The notes under the pieces were generated by a model that was given only the letters and a program-made list of their open reading frames with translations, was not told the origin of the DNA and did not search any database. From Clostridiales bacterium (lineage in GTDB: Bacteria; Bacillota_E; Sulfobacillia; Sulfobacillales; JAIMBI01), in contig DAHVOH010000043.1 of assembly GCA_027318915.1 (NCBI GenBank), positions 1-28,242 on the forward strand: a stretch of DNA of 28,242 nt. Reading direction: 5' to 3'. Below, in pieces: positions 8,556 to 16,902 of the stretch (positions are counted from its first letter, which is position 1; every line of letters begins with the position of its first letter). The position numbers and the translations under genes are program-made.

Positions 8556-8804
8556 GTCCGCCCTCCCCGCTCAAGGTGCCGCGGCGCCGGGGTTCTCATG
8601 CGGGACCGATCGGATTCCGACCAGCATGGGCTGGTTGCGGACTCGGCGTTCCGCCGCCGCGGTCGAAAGCCGAGACACGAGATGCCGGCCTCCGTGCATC
8701 GGCAAGACGGCCGGTCGCCAAGGTCTGCCGGGGTGGCCGCTCATCGCTGCGAGCGCGTCGCTCCGGTTCGGCGGTCGGCCCGCCTCAACCCCATCGGCAT
8801 AGAG

Positions 8805-9755
8805 CTAGGTCGCGTGCCCGCTCTCATCGCGCGTCCATCGCTCCCACCATCCCCACAGGCCAAGGGCGTTGAGCTCCAGATCGTCCGCCAACACCTCGAC
8901 ATCCGCGTCGCCGCCGGGAAACCGCCGGGCCAAATCCTCGGCGTGCCAGTCCCACAGCACCCGCCGCATGCCGACGGCGTCATGGAGTTGGGGACCAAAG
9001 CGCAGGGCCGCCTCACGGTAGCCGATGAGGCCTTCGCGCGTCCGGGCGAACGCCTCGTCGGGCGCACTGGCGCCAAAGTGGGTGTGAAGGATGGCGGCGG
9101 GTCGCAGCGCCTCCAACCGGTCTAAGGTCGCCAGACTGACCGCCGGATCAAATTCGGAAGGGGTGGTGGTGGGAATCACGTAGGGCCCGGGCCATCCCGT
9201 GTAGGGCGGCGTATACCGCACTCCGACGGCATCGCCGCTGAACAGCGCGCCGGACCGTTCATCCAAAATCGTCGCGTGATGCCGCGCGTGGCCGGGACTG
9301 TCGAAAAAACGCAGGGAATGCGTACCCGCCACCAGGCGGGCGCCGTCTTCCTCGGCATGGATGCGCCACGCCGGTACCGGCACCACGTCTCCCCAGAGAC
9401 GCTCCATGCGATCACCGTACACGTCCCGCGCGCCCGCCCACAGCCGGGTCGGGTCCGCCAGATGACGGGCGGCGCGAGGATGACAAAAGACCGCGGCATC
9501 GGGTGCCCGCTCGGCCAGCGTCCCGACACCGCCCGCATGATCCAGATGGACATGGGTCACGACGATGCGGCGAATATCGCTCCATCCAAAGCCGAGGGCA
9601 CGGATGCCGTCCTCCAAATATCCCAAACCTCGGGACGAGCCGGGGTCCACAATCGTGAGCCCATCCGCCACAATGACGTAGGCCCCCGTACGTCCGGGTC
9701 GCCCGGCCTCCATCACGTCTACCAAGGCCGTGTCTTCCGCCACCATCTCACTCAT
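8805..9755 (-). CDS. Metallo-beta-lactamase-fold hydrolase
   Basis: This 316-residue cytoplasmic metal-dependent hydrolase has the full MBL ligand set: HVHLDHAGG (His68, His70, Asp72, His73), a histidine in DSPGHARHHATI (about 156), the bridging aspartate in LFSGDAVGVRY (Asp175) and a final histidine in AAILHTHFGA (about 226). The helical C-terminal extension (231-316) resembles glyoxalase-II-like and other thioester/ester hydrolases of the superfamily, but the substrate cannot be assigned. The ATG at 9755 follows GGGGAGGGG at a good distance. The upstream GNAT gene ends at 9748, so the two coding regions overlap by 8 bp and are probably translationally coupled. The longer in-frame extension upstream is merely the other frame of the GNAT gene. 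Confidence 0.9.
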   Translation of the reverse strand: MSEMVAEDTALVDVMEAGRPGRTGAYVIVADGLTIVDPGSSRGLGYLEDGIRALGFGWSDIRRIVVTHVHLDHAGGVGTLAERAPDAAVFCHPRAARHLADPTRLWAGARDVYGDRMERLWGDVVPVPAWRIHAEEDGARLVAGTHSLRFFDSPGHARHHATILDERSGALFSGDAVGVRYTPPYTGWPGPYVIPTTTPSEFDPAVSLATLDRLEALRPAAILHTHFGASAPDEAFARTREGLIGYREAALRFGPQLHDAVGMRRVLWDWHAEDLARRFPGGDADVEVLADDLELNALGLWGWWERWTRDESGHAT

Positions 9756-10617
9756 CCGACCCCTCCCCTCTCTCAGATGGCCTTCGCAGCACCGCCTTGG
9801 TGTAGGCCAACGCGAATCCGGCCCGTTCCATCGTCCGCTGCGAAATGCTGGCGGGGTCCGTCTCCACGGTGACCCATGAGACATCGTGTCGCCGGGCCCA
9901 AGCGAGACGGGCTGCCACCAACGCGCTCTGCACGCCGCGACCCCGAAAGGCCGGCAGCACACTGCCTGCGAACATGGCCGCGATCCCGGACGCGGCGTCC
10001 AGCGCTCCCCCACCTGCCGGCTCTCCATTCACCCGGCCCAGAAATAGCACCACGCCGTCCATCGCCGCAAAGCCCCGCGCCAAGTCGAGACCCGAGGCTT
10101 CCAGGGGCCGCCCGTCGTTGAATCCCCGCGCCACGATGGCCGGCCACAGGTCTCGGTCGACGCATTCCTCCACCGTGACCGGTCCGGGGGCGGGCTCGGC
10201 GCTGGCCATGCTGTCCGGATCGGCCAGCCACCGCATTTTGCACTCGTTCAGCCGAAAGCCGTCGTGAGCCAGGCGCTTCAGAAGCGAGGAATCGGCGAAG
10301 GGCGACACCTCTACCACAGCGGCCTCACCCCGGCTGTGGAAAAACTCGCGCAGGCGGGCCACGTCGTCGGCCGACACCGGCCCGGACAGACCCAACCCGA
10401 CGGCGCCATTCATCGGCGAGTGGGGCCCCGCATAAACGGCCACACCGCCCGCCACCTCCAGCCAAACGCCGGGGCTCTCGGCCGTGAGCCGGCGGCAGGC
10501 CGTCACGAAACGCCGAGCGCCGTCGGCCTGCGCGCCCTCCAGCCGGCGCGACAAGGCTTGCGTGCGGTGCAGAACCGCCTGTGTGCGGCCACCGTCACCC
10601 CCCACGGGGTCACTCAC
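9748..10617 (-). CDS. GNAT-family N-acetyltransferase
   Basis: This 289-residue protein is likely an acyl-CoA-dependent N-acyltransferase. The C-terminal domain (about 145-280) carries the acetyl-CoA-binding motif A as GSVLPAFRGRGVQSALVAARL (219-238; R225-G-R-G228), followed by WVTVETDPASISQRTMERAGFALAYTKAVL, the usual motif B end. The N-terminal half (1-140) is probably a second, degenerate GNAT-like lobe, as in many two-domain family members. The GTG at 10617 was chosen because AGGAG lies about 9 nt before it; the upstream extension to 10752 is low-quality sequence. It overlaps the MBL-fold hydrolase by 8 bp, so the two enzymes probably act on the same small molecule. That molecule is unknown. 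The pair sits between glycosyltransferase genes but need not be part of glycan synthesis. Confidence 0.85.
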   Translation of the reverse strand: MSDPVGGDGGRTQAVLHRTQALSRRLEGAQADGARRFVTACRRLTAESPGVWLEVAGGVAVYAGPHSPMNGAVGLGLSGPVSADDVARLREFFHSRGEAAVVEVSPFADSSLLKRLAHDGFRLNECKMRWLADPDSMASAEPAPGPVTVEECVDRDLWPAIVARGFNDGRPLEASGLDLARGFAAMDGVVLFLGRVNGEPAGGGALDAASGIAAMFAGSVLPAFRGRGVQSALVAARLAWARRHDVSWVTVETDPASISQRTMERAGFALAYTKAVLRRPSERGEGSDE

Positions 10618-10702
10618 CCCTCGGCGCTCCTCTCCGTGTTTCCCCGGCTCGGCCGGATGCACAGACCGACCGCAAGAGGCCACATGCCTCTGCGCACATC
10701 CT

Positions 10703-11491
10703 TCATGACGGAGGGGCCACAGACGAGGACACCGGACCGCCGGCCGGGGCAATGCCGGTCAGAAAGGCGGCATGACCCAGTCCCCACCGATACAGTCGGA
10801 ACTGGCAGGCCGTGCTCAACACGCCAAATCCGTACCGGACACTTTTGGCAAACCCAATCGAGGAAGACTCCGGCTCGTAGCGCGTCGGGCAGGACAACTC
10901 CCCAATCCGGAATCCCGCCGCATGCGCCTGGACAATCATCTGGTTGTCGAACACGAAGTTGTCCGAGTTTCTGTCGAGCGGCAAAGACTGCAGCACGCGG
11001 CGCGAGAACGCGCGATAGCCCGTGTGGTATTCCGACAGCTTAAGGCCCAGGATAATGTTTTCACTCAGGGTCAACACCCGGTTGGCGATGTATTTGTAGA
11101 GGGGCATGCCGCCCTTCAGGGCGCCCCGGCCCAGAATGCGCGAGGCCAGCACCACGTCATACTCGCCGTAGGCGATCATGGCCGCCATGGCTGTCACCAG
11201 CTTGGGGGTGTATTGATAATCGGGGTGCAGCATCACCACGACATCGGCGCCTCCATCCAGCGCCAGCCGGTAGCAGGATTTTTGATTGCCGCCGTACCCC
11301 AGGTTCTCCGGATGGACATACACCTCCACGCCGGATTGGGCCGCCAGAACCGCCGTGCGGTCCCGGCTCGCATCATCGACGAGGATGATGTGGTCCACCA
11401 CGCGACGATCCACCTCGGCGATGGTGCGCAGCACGGTCGCCTCGGCATTGAACGCCGGCATCACCACCACCACCCTGAGGCCGTTAATCAT
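10703..11491 (-). CDS. GT2 glycosyltransferase, polyprenyl-phosphate sugar synthase-like
   Basis: This 262-residue GT-A fold enzyme would transfer a sugar from a nucleotide donor, probably to polyprenyl phosphate (Dpm1-like). It shows VVVVMPAFNAEATV (7-20), ILVDDASRDRT with Asp39-Asp40, HPENLGYGGNQKSCYRLAL (60-78), a metal/donor motif VVMLHPDYQYTP (85-96) and the acceptor-side HTGYRAFSRRVL near residues 165-176. It lacks the C-terminal membrane pair of GtrB/ArnC enzymes, having only one weak hydrophobic stretch near the end. The ATG at 11491 follows GGAGGGG; about 35 residues of upstream frame are rejected as non-native. Together with the SMR-like carrier, the GT87-like and PIG-V-like enzymes nearby, it would supply polyprenyl-phosphate-sugar for extracytoplasmic glycosylation. 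The sugar is not known. Confidence 0.88.
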   Translation of the reverse strand: MINGLRVVVVMPAFNAEATVLRTIAEVDRRVVDHIILVDDASRDRTAVLAAQSGVEVYVHPENLGYGGNQKSCYRLALDGGADVVVMLHPDYQYTPKLVTAMAAMIAYGEYDVVLASRILGRGALKGGMPLYKYIANRVLTLSENIILGLKLSEYHTGYRAFSRRVLQSLPLDRNSDNFVFDNQMIVQAHAAGFRIGELSCPTRYEPESSSIGFAKSVRYGFGVLSTACQFRLYRWGLGHAAFLTGIAPAGGPVSSSVAPPS

Positions 11492-11731
11492 GCCGTCCCC
11501 TCCATGCCGGGTCCTCGGACGCGCTGGGGGACCCGGTCGCCGGTCCCCGGTCGAAGACGATGCCCGCGTGGGCTGCCTGGCTGCGTCGCCCGGCATCTCC
11601 CATTCTCATCCTCCGCCGAATGTGCGCGGCCATCAAGTCGCTCGCTCCGACCTCCCGCCCCAGCGTTCGCCAACCACGCCAGCCGCATCCCGGGCGCAGG
11701 CAACACCCGGCCCCACATCTTCGCTCCCCGG

Positions 11732-11765
11732 GGGCCTTCAAGACCCCCGGAGGTCTTGAAGGCCC
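11732..11765 (-). terminator. 14-bp perfect hairpin between two glycosyltransferase genes
   Basis: GGGCCTTCAAGACC (11732-11745) pairs without mismatch with GGTCTTGAAGGCCC (11752-11765) around a 6-nt loop. It begins 23 nt after the stop of the GT87-like gene. No T-run follows, so if it is a terminator it is of the T-less kind. It splits the GT2/GNAT/MBL group from the GT87-like gene upstream. An attenuator or processing site is the alternative. Confidence 0.65.
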
Positions 11766-11788
11766 GGCCCGCGCCGGTCGCAATCCGG

Positions 11789-13156
11789 TCAGACGTGCTG
11801 GGCCACCATGATGGCCAAGTAGCCGCCCATGAGCAGCCACGAAGCCCACAAGCCCGACCACGGCGGCGGCGTCGGATGCGCATCTTGGCGCTCCCACCAC
11901 GCCCATCCAATCACGACAGCCAGCGCCACCCAACTCAATGTGTACACGAAATCCACCCCGCGTTCGGTGGCCAGTGTGCTGAGTGCCACGACGGGCGCCG
12001 CGTGGAATATCGGCTGCAGGACGGACCCGTCCAAATTGTGCGCATAGGTCAGGAAGTTATCAAGCAGGAACAACTCATTGGCCAGCACCCAGCCAATGGC
12101 GTAGCGCCCCGAGCGGACGGCCAACAGGGTCGTGAAGGGCACCAGCCAGACGACGAAGTTCGGCAGCCAATAACCCAGAATAAAGATCGACCCTAGCGTC
12201 AACACCCACAGCACCAGCAGCATGAAGCGCGGGTCATCGGCCCGGTCCTCCCCGGCGCGATCCTCTGATCGCCGGGCCGCGAACCATGCCAACACCAACA
12301 AGGCGCCGTAGGCCACCGCCCAGAGGTGCACCGGCCGCACCGACAGCTGCACCTCGCTCAGCAATCCGCCGGAAAACTTCATGAGCAGAGCCCGGCTGAC
12401 AAAGGCGTGGCCGAGGTAGGGCAGCGCCACAGCCACAAACGGCGCCGTCCCTACGGCGGCGTAGGCGACGATGCGACCGAGGTGCGGCCGTCCCAGATAC
12501 ACGGCCGTGACCGGCACCAAAATCAAGGCATAGTCTTTGAGGCAGGCCGCCAGGCCCAGCAGCGCCAGGGTTCCCCAAGGTTTTTTGGGACTCCACACCA
12601 CCAGCGCCCATACCGTCACCACGGCCGGCACGATGTCCAACTGCCCCTGGATGAAGGACGCCATCCACACGATGGGAGACGCAATCCACCACCACCGCGC
12701 CATCTGCGGGTTCACGCCCAGCCGACCGGCCAATCGCGCCATACCGGCGGCGCCGATGAAGAGGACGGCCAGGTAGGGAAGTTTCAACAAAATCAGACCC
12801 GCCCACACGGCCGGCCCGTAGAGGTGGCCAAACAAGGGAAACGGCACCGGCGGGTAAAGAAAATGGTGGATGCTGAGCAAGGGCACCGGCCGCTGCGGAA
12901 GCGGGTCGAGGTGGACAAGGCGGAGAAGCGCCAAATAGCCGCCGTAGGCCAAGTAGTACAGCGGCGGCATGATGCTGTGGATATGCTCATAGGCCGGATG
13001 CGTCGAGAGATACTGGTAGACGTTCCAGTGCCCATAAGCCACCAGATTGGCCACAAAGGTCGTCAGGAACAGATCCCGGTACTCCGTGAACGGCACCACG
13101 GCCAAGAGAGCCAGCACCGTCAACGCCCACCACCAACGCGTCCGCAAAGCGTTCAC
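11789..13156 (-). CDS. Polytopic GT-C glycosyltransferase (GT87/DUF2029-like)
   Basis: This 455-residue membrane protein has about ten hydrophobic segments. The extracytoplasmic first loop contains TEYRDLFLTTFVANLVAYGHWNVYQYL (24-50), where the acidic residues could form the GT-C catalytic site. A characteristic SFIQGQLDIVPAVVTVWALVV segment followed by GLAACLKDYALILVPVTAVYL (about 167-222) matches the GQxD...K layout of GT87-like mannosyltransferases such as PimE. Such enzymes use polyprenyl-phosphate sugars on the outer face of the membrane. The GTG start at 13156 has GGGGA directly before it, closer than ideal. The 218-bp upstream region contains TCAGGCC...GGCCTGA (13166-13190), an imperfectly placed leader hairpin. 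It lies between the SMR-like carrier and the Dpm1-like GT2 and probably works with both. Confidence 0.82.
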   Translation of the reverse strand: MNALRTRWWWALTVLALLAVVPFTEYRDLFLTTFVANLVAYGHWNVYQYLSTHPAYEHIHSIMPPLYYLAYGGYLALLRLVHLDPLPQRPVPLLSIHHFLYPPVPFPLFGHLYGPAVWAGLILLKLPYLAVLFIGAAGMARLAGRLGVNPQMARWWWIASPIVWMASFIQGQLDIVPAVVTVWALVVWSPKKPWGTLALLGLAACLKDYALILVPVTAVYLGRPHLGRIVAYAAVGTAPFVAVALPYLGHAFVSRALLMKFSGGLLSEVQLSVRPVHLWAVAYGALLVLAWFAARRSEDRAGEDRADDPRFMLLVLWVLTLGSIFILGYWLPNFVVWLVPFTTLLAVRSGRYAIGWVLANELFLLDNFLTYAHNLDGSVLQPIFHAAPVVALSTLATERGVDFVYTLSWVALAVVIGWAWWERQDAHPTPPPWSGLWASWLLMGGYLAIMVAQHV

Positions 13157-13165
13157 TTCCCCGAC

Positions 13166-13190
13166 TCAGGCCGCGCCGGCATTGGCCTGA
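13166..13190 (-). promoter_or_regulatory. Inverted repeat in the leader of the GT87-like gene
   Basis: TCAGGCC and GGCCTGA (7 bp, 11-nt loop) sit 10 nt before the GTG start. The structure would partly bury the translation start, so it may lower or control translation. It is short, so chance is possible. Confidence 0.35.
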
Positions 13191-13374
13191 ACAATTGCGA
13201 TGGAATTTACTCGCGTCGGAACCGGTTCCCTCCGGATGCGCATCTCATCCCCGCGGAAGTCGTGCATCGCATAACCTCCACCGGGTGGACCGCGCCCGTC
13301 GACTCCCCGAGCGGCGCGTCGCCGCGCACGGCTTCAACCCCCGGCATCCCGACGCCGGGTGGCCAAGTCGGGCG

Positions 13375-13740
13375 CTAGTGGCGCACGGTCACGATGATGC
13401 CGGCGATGATGAGGACGAGGCCCCCCATCATGGCCCAAGACACCCGCTCATGCAAAATCCAGGCCCCGCCTATGGCGACCAGAATGAAATTCAAGCTGAC
13501 CAAGGGATAGGCGATGACCAGCGGCAGTTTGGCGAGCACGCCGAGCCAGAGCACGGCGCTGACCCCGTAGAGAAAGAAACCAAAATAGAGGAGGGGTTCG
13601 GCCAGCAGATGGACGCCCACGGTGCGGCCTCGCATCACCAACTTGAGGCATACCTGCGCCGTGCTGCTGAGGACGATGGAAGCGAGTGCCAGTGCATAGG
13701 GAATCCATGCCGCCGATCCTTCGACTGTTTGACCAAGCAT
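13375..13740 (-). CDS. Small DMT/SMR-type carrier (EamA half-transporter, ArnE/ArnF-like)
   Basis: This 121-residue protein has four membrane helices: IPYALALASIVLSSTAQVCLKLVM, LLYFGFFLYGVSAVLWLGVL, LVIAYPLVSLNFILVAIGGAWIL and WAMMGGLVLIIAGIIVTV. The helix 1 motif AQVCLKL, the YPLVSLNFILVA segment and the HERVSW turn are typical of the EamA half-size proteins that include ArnE and ArnF, which flip undecaprenyl-phosphate-aminoarabinose. Because polyprenyl-sugar enzymes follow on the same strand, a role in flipping a polyprenyl-phosphate sugar is the best inference; a multidrug-type SMR is less likely. These carriers work as dimers. The start is ATG 13740, without a strong ribosome site: GGAG lies too far upstream and AGG about 10 nt away. 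Confidence 0.82.
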   Translation of the reverse strand: MLGQTVEGSAAWIPYALALASIVLSSTAQVCLKLVMRGRTVGVHLLAEPLLYFGFFLYGVSAVLWLGVLAKLPLVIAYPLVSLNFILVAIGGAWILHERVSWAMMGGLVLIIAGIIVTVRH

Positions 13741-14209
13741 GCCCTGTATACCTACTCCATTGACGACAAAGTTCGCGAAGGATCCGCACCCATTAAACCA
13801 AGGCCCCTCACGGTGCGCAATAGCGCCGATATGCTCGTCGGCGCGACTGCCCTCGTCCCTCGGCATCGTCGGTAAACGCCTCGTCGCATCGAAGCGGGAC
13901 CATGTCGCACGCCGCGCCGTCCGGACGCGACGGGTCGGCTGCACGCGCCCGGGGGTCCGTTCGGCTTCGCACGGCGTTCGTATGGATGCGGGCCGGCACC
14001 GGGCAGCGCTCGGCGAGAAGAGAGTCGCCGGCCGGCGCGACCCGCGCACGCACCGTGTGAGCGGCACGGGGGACGGGCCGCGGGCGTCGGCGCGCTTCGA
14101 ACGCCCTACGTGCGGCGTCGGCAGGAGACGGTCGCCCGACTCGTCGCAGGATCCGCCGGCCCGACTCCATGGGCCGTCGCGGCGCCCGGCAGATGGACTG
14201 TGGCCGCCC

Positions 14210-14231
14210 GATGCAGCTTTCCCTCTGCATC
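14210..14231. repeat. Inverted repeat GATGCAG...CTGCATC
   Basis: Seven perfect pairs enclose the 8-nt loop CTTTCCCT in otherwise empty sequence. Function unknown. Confidence 0.45.
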
Positions 14232-14435
14232 CTGGCGACAGGACGAGAGCCCGAGATCCGGTCGAGGCGTGGGACGATCGGCCGGATGGGGGTTGAGAAG
14301 TCGTTCCCCCGCCGCCCCGTGGTTTCCTCGGTGGGGTGCAGTCCCGGAGTCCGGTGGAGGTCGGACGGGAACCTTAGCGGCGGTCGCCACCGCACTCGAT
14401 GCTGTCGGCTCGTCCGGATGCTGAGAGGTCCCGGG

Positions 14436-14472
14436 CCAAGGTGCTGACGGCCTAGCGGCCGCCTGACCTTGG
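14436..14472. repeat. Two-level hairpin in non-coding DNA, possible terminator
   Basis: CCAAGGT (14436-14442) pairs with ACCTTGG (14466-14472). Inside, CGGCC-TAGC-GGCCG (14448-14461) forms a second stem, with small bulges between. It lies about 190 nt after the alpha/beta hydrolase stop (minus strand) and could end that transcript. No T-run is present. Confidence 0.45.
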
Positions 14473-14663
14473 TGGAAGGCCCGTCCCTTGGGAGGATGCG
14501 CCCGCGACCCTGCGGCAAGCGGTATGACGCGCCGGTCGCGCCCCGCGCATTCCCGGACCAGGGCCCAAATGAGCGCCGATCCGGGGTTTTCTACCGCACC
14601 CCGCCTGGGGACGCGACGGCCAGGCTGGCGGCCGACTGTCTTCGCGCGTGGGCAGCCGGCACA

Positions 14664-15575
14664 TCATCGGCTCTTAGGCAGCGTCTGACGCAGCGGGGGG
14701 CCCCACGGACTCCGGATAGCCTCAGCCGCTCCGCTCGCGTTCTCCTCGTCTCCAAGAGACCGCTCTCCCGCCGGACCGTCGTCCGGACCGGCTGTTTCGG
14801 CCGTCTCGGGCGATTCGGGAGCCGGCTCTTGATCCAGCGTCTCCAGCATGAGATCCACGGCATGGTCGGGATCTTCGAGGACTCCGTAGTGACCGGCGCC
14901 CGGCCAAACGTGAAAGATGCGGGCCCAATCCGCCAGCGCGCGCCGCGCCGTGCCCAAAGGCGTCCAGTCGTCCAATTCCGCGGCCAACACTTTAGCCGGC
15001 ACGGTCAGGGCCGGTAGGTCCAATGGCGCCGCAAGAACGTCCAGCCGGGCCAGACCGGCTGCACGGGTCGTCTTGGCCATGTCCCGCGCCTGGATCGTCA
15101 AGCGGTCGGGGGCCAGCGGGCCAACGCTGGAGCTGGCAATGACATCGGCGAGGCGTCGAACATCTTCGACCGCATCCCGCCATGGCGTCACCCGATTGGC
15201 ACCCAGGGAGTATGTCGGCATCAGCAGGAGGATCCCGGCGACGAGTTCGGGGTGGATCCGAGCCAATTTGAGTGCCACATGCGCGCCGTAGCCGTGACCC
15301 ACCACCCATGCCGGGCGCATCGTCAACGCCTCCAAAACCAGTGCGGCGTCTTCCGCCTCACGCACCACACTGTATCCGGCCAAAGGGCGATCCGAGTGGC
15401 CGGTGCCGCGCGGGTCGTAGACGGCCACCCGCGCACCGCGATGCACCAGAGGCTCGATCAGCCCCTCAAAGAACGTGCTGGAGGAAAGCCAGTCAGGAAT
15501 CAGAAGCAGATGCCGCCAGCCCTCTCCGTAGCCCGCCACCTGCAAACGCACCCCATCTTCGGCCACCACGATCAT
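14664..15575 (-). CDS. Alpha/beta-hydrolase fold protein lacking the nucleophile serine
   Basis: This 303-residue protein has the classic alpha/beta-hydrolase order: VYDPRGTGHSDRP (52-64) after strand 4, the nucleophile elbow WVVGHGYGAHVAL (90-102), a helical cap with hydrophobic LLLMPTYSLG, an acid-bearing AAELDDWTP (Asp202/203) and the catalytic histidine in WPGAGHYGVLEDP (His229). The elbow normally reads G-x-S-x-G; here it is Gly93-His-Gly95-Tyr-Gly97, so the nucleophile is glycine (codon GGC at 15293-15291, one transition from AGC). The acid and histidine remain. The protein is therefore not a standard esterase; it may be a binding or regulatory protein, or catalyse something that does not need the serine. 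Residues 250-303 are a low-complexity acidic tail. The ATG follows GGAGGAG by 5 nt. It appears to be monocistronic. Confidence 0.88.
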   Translation of the reverse strand: MIVVAEDGVRLQVAGYGEGWRHLLLIPDWLSSSTFFEGLIEPLVHRGARVAVYDPRGTGHSDRPLAGYSVVREAEDAALVLEALTMRPAWVVGHGYGAHVALKLARIHPELVAGILLLMPTYSLGANRVTPWRDAVEDVRRLADVIASSSVGPLAPDRLTIQARDMAKTTRAAGLARLDVLAAPLDLPALTVPAKVLAAELDDWTPLGTARRALADWARIFHVWPGAGHYGVLEDPDHAVDLMLETLDQEPAPESPETAETAGPDDGPAGERSLGDEENASGAAEAIRSPWGPPLRQTLPKSR

Positions 15576-16902
15576 GGCGTCTCCTCCCCCGTATTTTGGT
15601 CTGTCCGATGTTATGCGTGAGACCCGACGGTTAGGCGCCGCGCCCTGATGGGATTGTCCGCGAGCGCGCCGCCGCGTCCCGCAGGACAGGCCCGGCAGGC
15701 ATTCACCGCGGGGACCGACACGGTCCAGCCGGGCCCGTCTTCTGTGTTGGGTTGCGCCTCATGCTTGGCCCGGGCTTGAGTGCCAGGGCGAAACCCCTCG
15801 CGAGTGAGCCCGACCCTCCTGGGCGGACTTTACGAAAGCCCCCGGAGACCGGGGACCAACACGGAGCGAGAGCCTCGCGGCCCGCTTGGCGTCCCATCAC
15901 GAACATCCGCCCTGGGGGTCCCCCCAACCGAGGAGCCGTCCAACGTAGGGAGGGCCCGCAGCAACAGCGCGGACAGTCGCATCGTGGGATACCGATCGCA
16001 AGACGTGCCGCCGTCTCGACCAGCCCCGGAGCGCGCGAGCTCCCGGCGCCCGGGCAGGCGCTGGTGGTTGTCGAAGCGGTTGGTGGGCGCCAAGAGGAGC
16101 GTCCGGGTCTCCTCCACCGTGGGAAAGGATCCGAATCCCTCACGACGTGTTCGAGAGGTCCTACCAGCACGCGCGGTCGCGTTGTCCGAGCCGTGTCCCT
16201 GATGGGGCTCACCGGGGCGTACGCGGCGACCATCCGGGCCGGGCAAGCCTCAGACGGCCTATCGGCTCTCCCGAGGTCCGCGTGCGTCAATATCCCTGCG
16301 AGCGCCTGCGGCGCACCGCCCGACCTGCGTCTTCCACGGCGCGACGAGCCGGCCACGCATCCGGCCCCCTGCCCGCCGAAAGTCGGACGACCCTGGCGCC
16401 CGGCGGCCCACCTTAGTTCGAGCGCATCCGTTCCACGCGCAGGCGCCACCGCGCCTCGGTGTCCATCCCTCTCCGCCAACCGAGGGCGTCGCCGGACCCG
16501 CGTCGTGACCAAACGGGGAGATTAGGGTCGGGAATGCATGCGGACCTGGTTTCCAGCGGTAGGCGAGGCGCATCACTGGCTTCCGGAGGCCCTTCTCCTC
16601 CTGGCGGTCGGGGTGTTCGCATCCGCACCCGCGGCGACAGGTCGTCAGGGCAGAGCCGGGCCGCCCGCTCGATGGCCGACTCGGCCTTCTCCCGTCGTCT
16701 GGTACGGTTGCCGGATGCTCAATTATCGTGTGGCCTCGGCTCCACCGCTCCTGCTTTGACCCCGAGACCACGGGGCCGTCTGGCCGCCCTGCGCCTCACC
16801 GCCCTCGCCGCCACCCTGCACCGCGGGGTCCGGAAACGTTTTGGCGTATCAATCATCTTGAACGCGGCAAGGCCGGCGCCCGGTCCCCACCGACTCGAGC
16901 TC
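15576..16902. other. 1.3-kb stretch without a convincing gene
   Basis: This is the largest gap in the window, between the SDR operon end and the alpha/beta hydrolase start. Several overlapping open frames of 140-270 codons exist on both strands (for example 15703-16512 minus and 15752-16525 plus). All are Arg/Pro/Gly/Ser-rich with no recognised domain, no hydrophobic core pattern and no fitting ribosome site. No transposase motif, tRNA or known structured RNA was found. A decayed gene or mobile-element remnant is possible. Confidence 0.5.

Larger units (their letters stand above)
13741..14663. other. 923-bp stretch without a convincing gene
   Basis: The region lies between the alpha/beta hydrolase stop and the SMR-like start, both minus strand. 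Open frames on either strand are arginine/proline-rich and lack family motifs and ribosome sites. It does hold two clean hairpins (14210-14231 and 14436-14472). It may contain a decayed gene, an untranslated RNA or long leader; none can be proved. Confidence 0.5.

Noticed and set aside
10772..12196. 474-codon plus-strand frame opposite the GT2 and GT87-like genes
   Set aside because: Spans two real minus-strand genes and the hairpin between them; His/Arg/Gln-rich shadow composition.
14400..14475. TPP riboswitch suggested by a CTGAGAGG string
   Set aside because: The second conserved part (ACCTGATC-like) is absent and no thiamine gene follows.
15703..16512. Possible gene or degenerate transposase in the 1.3-kb gap
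   Set aside because: No DDE pattern, terminal repeats, target duplication or ribosome site could be seen.
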